Of a DNA stretch of 64,000 nt, positions 1-9,883 are shown piece by piece. The notes beneath the pieces are model-generated. The model was given only the letters and a program-made list of their open reading frames with translations, ran no database searches and was not told the origin of the DNA. This stretch comes from DATAZK01 sp963731205. Its GTDB lineage: Bacteria; Actinomycetota; Actinomycetes; Frankiales; Frankiaceae. Position 1 is the first letter of the stretch, and the number at the start of each line of letters is the position of its first letter. The stretch covers positions 1,674,001 through 1,738,000 of the forward strand of contig CAVSUJ010000002.1 in assembly GCA_963731205.1 (NCBI GenBank), written 5' to 3'. A program made the translations under genes and the position numbers.

Positions 1-483
1 TGGGACCGGCTCTACCTCGGTCAGAAGGGTTCGGAGAAGCTCGGCGCCAAGCCCTTCGGTGACAACGTGCTGATGCGCCCGAGCGAGTACTTCGACCGCA
101 ATTGCTTCATCGGTGCGTCCAACACCAAGCGTCGCGAGATCGGGATGCGCTACGAGATCGGGGTCGACAATCTCTTGTGGGGCAGCGATTTCCCCCATCC
201 CGAGGGCACCTGGCCGAGCTCGCGCGAATGGCTGAAGAAGACCTACCACGACATCCCGATCGACGAGACGCGTCGCATGCTCGGGCTGGCCGCCGCGGAG
301 ATCTTCGGCTTCGACACCGCCGCCCTGCGCCCGCTCGCCGAAAAGATCGGCCCGACCCCCGCCGAGCTCGGCCAGCTCGACGGCGACCCGACAGGTGCCG
401 ACCTCGTCGCCAAGTGGGCGAAGACCAAAGAGGTCGGACGCCACTGGCTCACCGGACACGACTTCGCGATGATCGACCTCTAG
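1..483 (+). CDS. Amidohydrolase family protein (C-terminal part, cut by window start)
   Basis: The reading frame is open from the first base, so the N-terminus lies outside the window and 160 residues are visible. The segment LLWGSDFPHPEG matches the C-terminal metal-site region of amidohydrolase-2 (PF04909) TIM-barrel enzymes, where the aspartate is a metal or catalytic ligand. The following stretch with DETRRMLGLAAAEIFGFD is the usual family ending (helix after the barrel, 'ILGGNAARLFGFD'-like). Family members hydrolyse or decarboxylate small cyclic or aromatic acids, but the substrate cannot be read here. The next gene begins 12 bp downstream on the same strand, suggesting an operon with the acetoacetate-decarboxylase-like enzyme. 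Confidence 0.85.
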   Translation, partial: WDRLYLGQKGSEKLGAKPFGDNVLMRPSEYFDRNCFIGASNTKRREIGMRYEIGVDNLLWGSDFPHPEGTWPSSREWLKKTYHDIPIDETRRMLGLAAAEIFGFDTAALRPLAEKIGPTPAELGQLDGDPTGADLVAKWAKTKEVGRHWLTGHDFAMIDL

Positions 484-494
484 AAGGGACCGGC

Positions 495-1277
495 ATGAAC
501 GTTCGCTACGGGCGCCGCGATCTGCAGCGCAACCGCGAGATCGAAGCCACCTCGGGCAAGGGCGGCCTGATCTGGTGCCAGGCCGTCACGGCACTCTGGG
601 AGACCGACCCCGACGTGATCGCCGCCGTGCTGCCACCGCCGCTCTCGCCCGCCGAGCGTCCTCTCGTGCGGCTGACGCTGACCGTGGTGGAGATGCCCGG
701 GCTGCCGGCCTTCGGGGCGGGCTGGCTCGGCGTCGCGGCCAAGCACGGCGACGTACCCGGCGAGTACCCGATCTTCATGCCGATGACCACCGAGCAGTCG
801 GTGATCGGTGGCCGCGAGACCTACGGCGAACCCAAGAAGATTGCCGAGGTCTGGGCCCGCCGTGACGGCAACGCGATCGATGCCGGGATCAGCCGGATGG
901 GCTTCCCGCTCGTCGAGGTCCGGGGCACCGTCACCGATGCACGGGAGCCGTACGAGCTCGACAAGCGCGACTTCTGGTTCAAGGTGCTTCCCTCGGCCGA
1001 GCGTCCCGGCGAGCTCGACGGCGACGCTCTGCTCGTCTACGGCGAGAAGCACGAGCAGGCTCGGGTGCACGAAGGGATCGATGGCACGGTCGTCCTCAAG
1101 GACTCACCGCTCGACCCGATCGCCGACCTCTCGATCGTGAAGATGGTCGACCTCAACTGGACCGAACGCGCCTCGACCCAGGTGGGACGCACCATCGGCC
1201 CGGTGCCGGCCGCGGATTTCGCGCCGTACCTGCACCAGCGCTACGACGACCTGTCGGTGCTCGGCAAGAAGTCGTAG
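495..1277 (+). CDS. Acetoacetate decarboxylase family protein
   Basis: 260 residues, close to the usual length of this family (PF06314). The stretch ETYGEPKKIAEV near residues 105-118 corresponds to the conserved PKK segment that holds the Schiff-base lysine of acetoacetate decarboxylase. This suggests a working imine-forming active site for decarboxylation or a related aldol/dehydratase reaction on a beta-keto acid. The ATG at 495 is chosen because an AGAAGGGA stretch lies just upstream and the preceding stop is 12 bp away. An in-frame extension upstream overlaps the amidohydrolase and is rejected. It is probably co-transcribed with the upstream amidohydrolase; the actual substrate is unknown. 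Confidence 0.85.
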   Translation: MNVRYGRRDLQRNREIEATSGKGGLIWCQAVTALWETDPDVIAAVLPPPLSPAERPLVRLTLTVVEMPGLPAFGAGWLGVAAKHGDVPGEYPIFMPMTTEQSVIGGRETYGEPKKIAEVWARRDGNAIDAGISRMGFPLVEVRGTVTDAREPYELDKRDFWFKVLPSAERPGELDGDALLVYGEKHEQARVHEGIDGTVVLKDSPLDPIADLSIVKMVDLNWTERASTQVGRTIGPVPAADFAPYLHQRYDDLSVLGKKS

Positions 1278-1300
1278 CGCCGGCCAGAAGTCGTACGACT
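1267..1300. repeat. 10-bp direct repeat with a 12-bp palindrome at a convergent gene junction
   Basis: AGAAGTCGTA occurs at 1267-1276 and again at 1286-1295. The second copy runs into the perfect palindrome AGTCGTACGACT at 1289-1300. The repeat spans the stop codon of the acetoacetate-decarboxylase-like gene and touches the stop of the opposing ABM-domain gene. It may be a small duplication or part of a shared transcript end; no T-run is present. Confidence 0.5.
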
Positions 1301-1598
1301 AGGCGACGTCTACCGGATTCAGCATGTAGATCTGCGGGGCACCGTCGAGAGCATCGCCCGCGCCGGCGAACGCAGCACCCAGGTGGGGCTGCCCGAGGTG
1401 AGCATTGATGTCTTCCTGCGACGCCCACGTTTCGAGATTGATGAAGGTGCCGGGAGCGCCCTGGGCTTCGTAGAGGTCGTAGCGGATGCAGCCCTTGTCC
1501 TTGCGGCTCGGCGCCATCAGCGAGGTCATGGCCTCGCGGACGACGTCTTCCTTGCCTTCCTTGGCCTTGATGACGGCAACAACCTGCAGGTCTGCCAC
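1299..1598 (-). CDS. Antibiotic biosynthesis monooxygenase (ABM, YgiN-like) domain protein
   Basis: 99 residues, the typical size of a single ABM/YgiN domain (PF03992). The order VVAVIKAKEGKEDVV at the start, GCIRYDLYEA in the middle and FINLETWASQEDINAHL after it is the classic ferredoxin-like ABM pattern, including the W.s...hl helix. Members act as cofactor-free quinol monooxygenases, or as haem- or substrate-binding dimers, in the cytoplasm. The GTG at 1598 is chosen because GAGGAGA lies 6-8 nt upstream. It converges on the acetoacetate-decarboxylase-like gene with 21 bp between stops and is divergent from the class II aldolase. The substrate is not known. Confidence 0.8.
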   Translation of the reverse strand: MADLQVVAVIKAKEGKEDVVREAMTSLMAPSRKDKGCIRYDLYEAQGAPGTFINLETWASQEDINAHLGQPHLGAAFAGAGDALDGAPQIYMLNPVDVA

Positions 1599-1716
1599 GT
1601 GGTTCTCCTCGATGTCGTTTCCGCAGGCTGCGGTGCCCACAGATGCCGGTCGGCAGGCTACCGGCGTACCCTGCTCGCCAGAACAGTGGATGGGTTCGTG
1701 AGGCTGAGGAGTCCCG

Positions 1717-2535
1717 ATGACGATCACCGAGAGCGCCAAGAAGACCAACCCCGTGGTGAACGATGGCCTGCCCGGCCAGAACCTTCGGATGCCGCTGCCG
1801 CCGACGTTCGACAGCGTCGAAGAAGAGCGGATGCACCGCAAGGTGCGCCTGGCCGCTGCCTTCCGCATGTTCAGCAAGGCCGGGCTCGACGAGGGCGTCG
1901 CCGGACATATCACGGTGCGCGACCCGGAGTATCCCGACTCCTACTGGGTGAACCCGTTCGGCCATCACTTCGGCCTGATGCGCCAGAGCGATCTGGTTCG
2001 CGTCAACCACGCCGGCGATGTCGTCGAAGGTGACCGCGCGGTCAACGGAGCTGCCGTCGCCATCCACTGCGCCGTGCATGCGGCCCGTCCTGACGTCATT
2101 GCCGCGGCTCACGCCCATGGTCCGTACGGCAAGACCCTCTCGGCACTCGACATGACCGTCGAGCCGCTCACCCAGGACGCCTGCGCGTTCTACAACGACA
2201 TCGGCCGCCACGACAACTTCACCGGCGTCGTACTCGATCCCGAGGAGGGCAAGCGGATCGGCGTCGCGCTCGGCAAGAACAAGGCCGTCATCCTCGCCAA
2301 CCACGGCATGCTCACCGTCGGGGAGACAGTCGACAGCGCCGCCTGGTGGTTCCTCACCCTGGAGCGGACCTCGCAGTCGCAGCTGATGGCGTACGCCGCC
2401 GGCAAGCCCCGCCAGATCAACGACGAAGCTGCTGCCGCGACCTACAAGCAGGTGGGTTACGAGATCGCCGGCTGGTTTCAGTTCCAGCCGATCTACGACA
2501 AGATCTTCAAGGAAAACCCGGACATCGTGGACTAG
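1717..2535 (+). CDS. Class II aldolase/adducin family protein
   Basis: 272 residues with a single aldolase II domain (PF00596). GLDEGVAGHITVRDPE near residues 52-68 is the N-terminal fold signature. The zinc-ligand histidines are visible as AHAHGPYGK and, further on, VILANHGMLTVG. Such zinc enzymes cleave or dehydrate sugar phosphates or hydroxy-keto acids; some act in sugar-acid or aromatic catabolism. It is transcribed divergently from the ABM-domain gene with about 118 bp between starts. Together with the amidohydrolase and decarboxylase it may form a small catabolic module, though no substrate can be deduced. Confidence 0.85.
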   Translation: MTITESAKKTNPVVNDGLPGQNLRMPLPPTFDSVEEERMHRKVRLAAAFRMFSKAGLDEGVAGHITVRDPEYPDSYWVNPFGHHFGLMRQSDLVRVNHAGDVVEGDRAVNGAAVAIHCAVHAARPDVIAAAHAHGPYGKTLSALDMTVEPLTQDACAFYNDIGRHDNFTGVVLDPEEGKRIGVALGKNKAVILANHGMLTVGETVDSAAWWFLTLERTSQSQLMAYAAGKPRQINDEAAAATYKQVGYEIAGWFQFQPIYDKIFKENPDIVD

Positions 2536-2568
2536 GCGGCAATGCTGGGGTTTGGCGCGCTATCGCGC

Positions 2569-2574
2569 TAACGT
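2569..2574 (+). promoter_or_regulatory. Candidate -10 element TAACGT for a leaderless Nudix-regulator transcript
   Basis: TAACGT ends 6 nt before the ATG at 2581. That places the expected transcription start at or next to the start codon, and no Shine-Dalgarno sequence is visible. No clear -35 box was found. Confidence 0.45.
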
Positions 2575-2580
2575 CCCCGC

Positions 2581-3282
2581 ATGGCGCGCTGGCGGGACGG
2601 CAATGGCAAGGCTCTCCGCGATTTCCCGCAGCCGACGGTCGCGGTCGATGTCGCGGTCCTGACCGTGCCATCGCCGCTGGCCGAGAATTCGCAGCTGCAC
2701 CTGCTCTTGCATCGGCGGGCGGATGGCTTCGCGACGGGCAACTGGGCGCTGCCGGCGACCGTCGTACACAAGCGGGAGCGGCTGGCGAAGGCGGCCGAGC
2801 GGGCACTGAAGCTGAAGGCCGGGGTCTCGAATGTGACGCCGACCCAGTTGCAGGTCTTCGACGATCCGGATCGTGATGCCCGCGGCTGGGTGATGTCAGT
2901 AGCCCACGTGGCGCTGGTCGCGTACGAACCCCTCGCGTCAGCCATCGGGCAGAGCTCCGACGTCACCCTGGTGCCGGTCGAAGAGGGCCTGGCGCGCCTG
3001 CCCGACCGGCAGCGGCGGCTGCCCTTCGACCACGAGCGGGTGGTGGAGCTGGCGACGCAATGGGCTGCGCAGCAGTACGCCGCGGCCCCGGATCCGTTCG
3101 GACTGCTCGCGGCGCCGTTCACCCTCACCCAGCTCCGGCAGCTGCACCAGGCGGTCGAAGGCCGCACCTGGCAGAAGGACGTCTTCCGCCGCCGGGTCTA
3201 CGGCACGTTGCAGGACGTCGGAGCCCGCACCGTCGTGACGACCGGGCGTCCGGCCGCGCTGCTGCAGCGCAAGGTCAGCTGA
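2581..3282 (+). CDS. NrtR-like Nudix-fold transcriptional regulator (degenerate Nudix box)
   Basis: 233 residues. Residues about 18-145 look like a Nudix fold, with the strand-turn GNWALPATVV where active enzymes have W.LPGG. The Nudix helix reads ERALKLKAGV instead of REL.EE.G, so the metal-binding glutamates are gone and hydrolysis is unlikely. Residues about 160-230 (FTLTQLRQLHQAVEG followed by DVFRRRVYG) match the winged helix that follows the Nudix fold in NrtR, a repressor of NAD-metabolism genes that senses ADP-ribose. No NAD gene lies next to it, so its targets are unknown. Its 3' end overlaps the convergent kinase gene by 8 bp. Confidence 0.75.
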   Translation: MARWRDGNGKALRDFPQPTVAVDVAVLTVPSPLAENSQLHLLLHRRADGFATGNWALPATVVHKRERLAKAAERALKLKAGVSNVTPTQLQVFDDPDRDARGWVMSVAHVALVAYEPLASAIGQSSDVTLVPVEEGLARLPDRQRRLPFDHERVVELATQWAAQQYAAAPDPFGLLAAPFTLTQLRQLHQAVEGRTWQKDVFRRRVYGTLQDVGARTVVTTGRPAALLQRKVS

Positions 3283-4924
3283 CGGTCCACGCCGAACTGG
3301 CGCAGGGTGCGTCCCAGTAGCCGACGATTTCGGGGTCCAGCCTGGTGACGGTCAGCGAGAAGCCCACCATGCCCAGCGACGTCACCAGAGAGGCGGCCAT
3401 CGACCTGGTCACCCGCACCCCCGCCTCGCGAAGCCGGCGCGTCGCGTAGCCGTGCACCGCTGACAGTTCGAGACCGGCGATGCCGCCCAGGCCGTTCGTA
3501 TAGAGCAGGACCTCTTCCTCGGGCTTGCCTGCGCGCTCAGTCCGATCGGTCCGATCTGCCAGGAGGGCGTCGCACATCCGCGCCACGAGGTGATCGGCCC
3601 GCTGGGCGACCCCGCGCTCGCGTCCGGCCTCGCCGTGGATGCCGACGCCGAACTCCTGCTCACCGGCCGCCAGCGTGATCGCCGCGACCCCGCCGGAGGG
3701 CAGCGTCACTCCCGAGACCGACACCCCGATCGATCGCGTGGCTGCCGCAACGCGACGACCCAGAGCGGCGACGGCAGGCAGGTCGGCGCCTGCTTCAGCC
3801 GCCGCCCCGCAGATCTTCTCGACGACGATCGTCCCCGCCACCCCGCGCCGCCCCACGCCCTCTTCTTCATCCACCGGGCCGTCCGGAACATCGAGTGCGA
3901 TGTCGTCGGCGACGAGCGCGGTCTCCACCAGGTGTCCGTCCCGCCGGGCGAGGTCGGCGCCGAGGCGGAAGTTCAACACGTCGCCGGTGTAGTTCTTGAC
4001 GATCAGCAGCACGCCCGCACCGCTGTCGGAGGAGGCGATGGCCGCGTGCACGGCGTCGGCGCTGGGGCTGGCGAAGACCTCTCCGGGGCAGGCGGCGGTC
4101 AGCAGCCCCGGGCCGATCAATCCGGCGTGCATCGGCTCGTGACCGGAACCGCCGCCGGAGATGAGTGCGACCCGGCCAGGCTGCGGTGCGTCGGCGCGGG
4201 CTACGTACCGCGGCTGGAAGGACGCCCGCAGCTTCCCGCCGCTGGCCGCGATCAGCCCGGCAAGCGCGTCGTCCACCAAGGCGTCAGGATCGGCGACGAT
4301 GTGGCCCGGGCTTGCCACCCCGGGCCCTTCCAGCGAGGCCGGCCGCTCGACGGGCACGGCAGCATTCGCCGGTGACAACGCTGCGGCGATGAGGTCGGCC
4401 ACCGCCTGGGCGCCTGCGTCCACGTGACCCACACCCCCGCCGGGGACGTAGCTGGCCCGCCCTCGGCGGGCCGTCATGCCGGCGGTCGCGGCCGCGCCCT
4501 CGGCAGCGGCGGCAGCGGGATCCGCGCCGGATTCGAGCGCCTGCGCCGCAGGCAGCAGCGCGTCCAGGAGGGTGCGGTCGCCGGCCCGCGCTCCGCCGAC
4601 CTCGGCAATTCCCTCGGCCGCAGCCCGCAATGCAGCTGCCGGCCCGCGATCGATCGCGTCGGCGGCGCGCAGCAGCCCCGTTCCCCAGAGCGGCCCGGTC
4701 GTGCCGCCGACGCCGGCGACCGCATGAGCGGCTCCCAGCAGCAGGTCGGCGTCCGTCGCCGATTCGGGGGCGTCGGCCACGGCGACGATCAGGAGACGAG
4801 CGGCGCGCGCCAGGATCGCCCCGAAGTCCCCGTCCCCCGCGGCGGCGTCCAGCTCCCCGTATCGCGCTTCCCCGGAAATGGCGGCGCCCGCTGCCGCGGT
4901 CAACCGCTCGCGTAGAGACGCCAT
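3275..4924 (-). CDS. Dihydroxyacetone kinase family protein, DhaL-DhaK domain order
   Basis: 549 residues. Residues about 1-190 are a DhaL (DAK2, ADP/ATP-binding) domain: AAGDGDFG supplies the metal-binding aspartates, followed by GGTTGPLWG, GDRTLLDAL and GRASYVPG. Residues about 205-549 are a DhaK (DAK1) domain: GRVALISGGGSGHEPMHAG, IVKNYTGDVLNF, GRRGVAGTIVVEKI and GIHGEAG, which carries the histidine that covalently holds the keto-sugar. Known single-chain ATP-dependent kinases run DhaK then DhaL, so this order is inverted. All key motifs are present, so activity on dihydroxyacetone or a related ketose is plausible. The 3' end overlaps the convergent Nudix-type gene by 8 bp. Confidence 0.85.
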   Translation of the reverse strand: MASLRERLTAAAGAAISGEARYGELDAAAGDGDFGAILARAARLLIVAVADAPESATDADLLLGAAHAVAGVGGTTGPLWGTGLLRAADAIDRGPAAALRAAAEGIAEVGGARAGDRTLLDALLPAAQALESGADPAAAAAEGAAATAGMTARRGRASYVPGGGVGHVDAGAQAVADLIAAALSPANAAVPVERPASLEGPGVASPGHIVADPDALVDDALAGLIAASGGKLRASFQPRYVARADAPQPGRVALISGGGSGHEPMHAGLIGPGLLTAACPGEVFASPSADAVHAAIASSDSGAGVLLIVKNYTGDVLNFRLGADLARRDGHLVETALVADDIALDVPDGPVDEEEGVGRRGVAGTIVVEKICGAAAEAGADLPAVAALGRRVAAATRSIGVSVSGVTLPSGGVAAITLAAGEQEFGVGIHGEAGRERGVAQRADHLVARMCDALLADRTDRTERAGKPEEEVLLYTNGLGGIAGLELSAVHGYATRRLREAGVRVTRSMAASLVTSLGMVGFSLTVTRLDPEIVGYWDAPCASSAWTVS

Positions 4925-4963
4925 GCTTCAGGTCCTACCAGGGCTGGTCCCACCAGGGCGTGG

Positions 4964-5623
4964 CTAGGTCTTGCGGAGCGCGTTGGCCACCTTGTCGCAC
5001 GCTCCCTGATCGTTCGCCGAGAAGACCACGTTGAGCTTGGCCGATTTGGCCGGCGGGTACAGCTCGGCGCGCAATTCCAGGACGTAGCCGCCGCCGACGA
5101 GCGCCCGGGCGTAGCCGTTGTTCACCACACTGGCCTTGTCGACGATCGCCCCGTACTTCGCACTCGACTGGAACGTCACCGTGCATCCGGAACCCGCCTT
5201 GGCGGACACGACCTTGGTCGCCCGGTCCACGCTGTCGATCACCGGCCCGACCACCGCGCAGCCGCCGCGACCGAGCTGCACGACTTCCTGACCGGCCGTC
5301 ACCCGCAGCGAACTCGGCGCGCCGGGGTTGTTGGAGGTGCACTGGAAGGTCGCGACGAGCTGGCGCACTTCCAGCGGATTGGCGGTCTGCTTGGTGCCGT
5401 CCCCGCCGCCGACCGCCACGACCACCACGACGATCGCGATGATCACGATCACCACCGCACCCGCGATGACGGCCAGCCGGCGGTTGCCACGCGGCCGCTT
5501 TCGCGGCGCCGGCTGGGTCGCGGTGTCGCCCTTCGTCAGCTCCGGGTGCGTCTGCGCCCTGGTCGGCGGCGGCAGTTCGCTGGTGGGGGGCTCAGCGGAC
5601 ATTCCCTCGGGCGGCTCGCTCAC
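4964..5623 (-). CDS. Hypothetical single-pass membrane protein with proline-rich N-terminus
   Basis: 219 residues from the chosen GTG, which has GGAGG 8 nt upstream; an ATG six codons earlier (5641) has no such site. Residues about 1-50 are hydrophilic and rich in Pro, Glu and Thr. A basic RKRPRGNRR stretch is followed by a very hydrophobic Val/Ile helix (about residues 52-76). The remaining ~145 residues would be outside the cell and contain four or more cysteines that could pair. The layout resembles many actinobacterial tail-exposed or LytR-adjacent membrane proteins, but I recognise no family. It is divergent from the DUF2203 gene, with 33 bp between starts. Confidence 0.65.
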   Translation of the reverse strand: MSEPPEGMSAEPPTSELPPPTRAQTHPELTKGDTATQPAPRKRPRGNRRLAVIAGAVVIVIIAIVVVVVAVGGGDGTKQTANPLEVRQLVATFQCTSNNPGAPSSLRVTAGQEVVQLGRGGCAVVGPVIDSVDRATKVVSAKAGSGCTVTFQSSAKYGAIVDKASVVNNGYARALVGGGYVLELRAELYPPAKSAKLNVVFSANDQGACDKVANALRKT

Positions 5624-5656
5624 AGGTACATCCTCCGTCATGAAAGGCTCTGCGGC

Positions 5657-6016
5657 ATGTATACGGTCGCCAGCGCTCGGGAGGCGCTCGCCGCGCTGCT
5701 TCCCACGCTCGATCAGATCGTTTCGCTGCGGGCCGACACCGCCGAACTGGCCGCCGCGGTGACGTCAGGAGCGGCGACGACGCTCGGCGGCACCCCTGAA
5801 TTCAAGGCAGCGCAGGCCCGCCTCGATGAGCTGATCACCGATCTGCAGCAGCAGGACGTGCAGGTCAAGGGGCTGGCGCCGCTCCTGCTGGACTTCCCGT
5901 CCGAATTCGACGGCGTGCCGGTCCTGCTGTGCTGGCTCGAAGGCGACCGCGCGCTGGAGTGGTATCACCGCACCGACCTCGGTTTTGCCGGCCGCCGCCC
6001 GATCCCCGCCGGGTAG
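5657..6016 (+). CDS. DUF2203 family protein
   Basis: 119 residues. The start TVASAREALAALLPTLDQIV, the middle VQVKGLAPLLLDFPSEFDG and the ending LLCWLEGDRALEWYH plus GFAGRRPI match the DUF2203 family (PF09969), which has a helical hairpin followed by a small conserved C-terminal fold. The biochemical role of this family is not established. The ATG at 5657 begins the conserved region, so the longer in-frame extension is rejected. It is a stand-alone gene between a divergent membrane-protein gene and a convergent amidotransferase gene whose stop is 3 bp away. Confidence 0.75.
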   Translation: MYTVASAREALAALLPTLDQIVSLRADTAELAAAVTSGAATTLGGTPEFKAAQARLDELITDLQQQDVQVKGLAPLLLDFPSEFDGVPVLLCWLEGDRALEWYHRTDLGFAGRRPIPAG

Positions 6017-6019
6017 ACG

Positions 6020-6739
6020 CTAGTCCAGAGCCGTCCGCACAAAGGAATCGAAGAGCCGGTACGCAGCCTCCGCCGCTGCAGGCGCTAGCAGCTCGGTCGC
6101 CTCGGTGACGGCCAGGCGATCCAGCTCCGGCCCGCCGCGCTCCTTCAGCTGCGTCTCACGTTCGTCGAGCCAGCCCGGGAGCATGGCCGGCGTGAATTCG
6201 GGATGGAACTGCACGCCCAGGCAGCGTCCCGACCGAAACGCCTGCGGGCACAGCGGGCTGCGGGCGAGCTCATCGGCGCCCTCGGGCACGGTGAAAACGT
6301 CGTCGTGGAAGGAGAACCAGGGGCCCGCGCCGACCACGCCGTGATGGCCGGGTGAGGGCTCGATGTCGGTCCAGCCGAACTCCGAGTACGGGCCCCGGCT
6401 CACCGTGCCGCCCAGCGCGCGGCTGAGCTGCTGGCCGCCGAAGCAGACTCCGAGGATCGCGGTGCCGGCGGCGTACAGCCCGCGTATCCACTCACGCTCG
6501 CGCGGGATCCAGGGCCTGCTCTCGTCGTAGGCGGCCTGGGCGGAGCCGAGTACGGCGACGATCTCGCCGGGCAGCGTTTCGGGAAGCTCGGCGTCGACGG
6601 CGGCGTCAGCGGTGCGCAGCGTCACCCCGCGCTCGAGCGCCCACGGGATCAGATGGCCCGTCTGGGTGCCGGCGATGTCAGCGGCGACGTCATGCGAGAC
6701 GATCAGCATGCGCAGCGCGTTGGGGGACGAGCGAGCCAC
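6020..6739 (-). CDS. Class I glutamine amidotransferase-like protein
   Basis: 239 residues. The nucleophile elbow GVCFGGQQLSRALGG carries the catalytic cysteine, and VQFHPEFTP carries the His-Glu pair, so the whole GATase1 triad is present. No partner synthetase domain is fused, as in the stand-alone GMP-synthase-like or gamma-glutamyl-hydrolase-like proteins. These usually transfer or release gamma-linked glutamine nitrogen, but the acceptor cannot be inferred here. The GTG at 6739 has AGGAAGGCGGA about 5-12 nt upstream; an internal ATG ten codons later is an alternative start. It is divergent from the ABC-F gene, with 44 bp between starts. Confidence 0.8.
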   Translation of the reverse strand: MARSSPNALRMLIVSHDVAADIAGTQTGHLIPWALERGVTLRTADAAVDAELPETLPGEIVAVLGSAQAAYDESRPWIPREREWIRGLYAAGTAILGVCFGGQQLSRALGGTVSRGPYSEFGWTDIEPSPGHHGVVGAGPWFSFHDDVFTVPEGADELARSPLCPQAFRSGRCLGVQFHPEFTPAMLPGWLDERETQLKERGGPELDRLAVTEATELLAPAAAEAAYRLFDSFVRTALD

Positions 6740-6783
6740 CAGATCCGCCTTCCTGCGCTTGCGCCACTAACCTGAGCAGCGCT

Positions 6784-8561
<1,778 letters not shown>

Positions 8562-8565
<4 letters not shown>

Positions 8566-9839
8566 GCGACATCCCGGATGTGGCAGACATCGACCTGTCG
8601 GCAGACGCCTTTTGGGCGCAGCCGCTGGAGGGTCGCTACGAGGCGTTTCGCCGGCTGCGGGCGACCCCCGGGCTCACGTACTACGACGCACCCGACCCGC
8701 GCAGCGCCATGATCGATCCCAACGCCAGCTACTACGCCGTCGTTCGGCACGCCGACATCAAGGCGGCGAGCGCAAACCCCGAAGTCTTCTCGTCAGCTGC
8801 CGGGTCGACCTCGATCCCGGATCTGCCGCCGGAGTTCCTCGAGTTCTTCGGCTCGATGATCAACATGGACGCGCCGCGCCACGTCCGGCTGCGGCGGATC
8901 GTCTCGCAGGCGTTCACCCCGCGCATGATGAGCCGGATCGAGACCGACGTCGCCGATGTCGCGCGGACCGTGGTGTCCCGTCTGGCCAGGGGAGCGGCGG
9001 CCGGCGGCGAGGAGTTCGACTTCGTCACCGAGGTCGCCGCGCCGCTGCCGCTGACCGTGATCTGCAACCTGATGGGCGTGCCCGACAGCGAGGCCGAGCG
9101 GGTCTTCCGGTGCTCCAACGTCATCCTCGGCGCCGGCGACGCCGAATACGTGCCCGAAGGCGGGGATCTCGGCGCGGTGCTGCTCGCGGCCGGGGCCGAG
9201 CTGGCGGAGCTGGTCTCCGAGCTGTGCCGGCAGCGTCGCGAATCACCTACCGGTGACCTCGTGACCGCGCTGGCCGCTGCCGAGGTCGAGGGGGAGCGGC
9301 TGACCGATGCGGAGATCGCGTCGTTCTTCGTGCTGTTGTCGGTCGCGGGAAACGAGACCACGCGCAACGCGCTCAGCCATGCTCTCGTGGGGCTGACGGA
9401 GCACGAGGATCAGCGTGCGCTCTGGCTCAGCGATTTCGAGGCGCTGGCACCCGCCGCGGTCGAGGAGATCGTGCGGTGGTCGAGCCCGGTGATCTGGATG
9501 CGCCGCACGGTGCTGAGCGAGACCGCCGAGCTCGGTGGTCAGCAGCTGAAGCAGGGCGATCGGCTGCTGCTGTATTACGCGTCGGGCAATCGCGACGAGA
9601 GCGTCTTCGATGACCCCGAGGACTTCGATCTGCGCCGCACCCCCAATCCGCATCTCGGGTTCGGCGGCGCCGGGCCGCACTACTGCCTCGGCGCTCACCT
9701 TGCCCGCCGCGAGATCACCGTGCTGTATCGCGAGCTTTTGCAGCAATTTCCGGCGGTACGGGCGACTGGCGAACCCGTACGGCTGGCCTCCAGTTTCGTC
9801 AACGGCATCAAGCACTTACCGGCGTCGCTTAGCAAATAG
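8562..9839 (+). CDS. Cytochrome P450
   Basis: 425 residues, the normal size for a soluble bacterial P450. AGNETT at residues 262-267 is the I-helix oxygen-activation motif. EEIVR at 301-305 is the K-helix ExxR. FGGAGPHYCLGAHLA is the haem loop, with ligand Cys375. The haem loop and HLGFG context most resemble the actinobacterial CYP124/125/142 clan that oxidises sterol side chains and branched lipids; this is a resemblance, not an assignment. The ATGA overlap with the ABC-F gene implies coupled translation. No ferredoxin or reductase gene is adjacent, so redox partners must be elsewhere. Confidence 0.9.
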
Positions 9840-9883
9840 CAAGTTTCGCTGACGCCGGTCCCGATCGTGGATAAGGATGGCCG

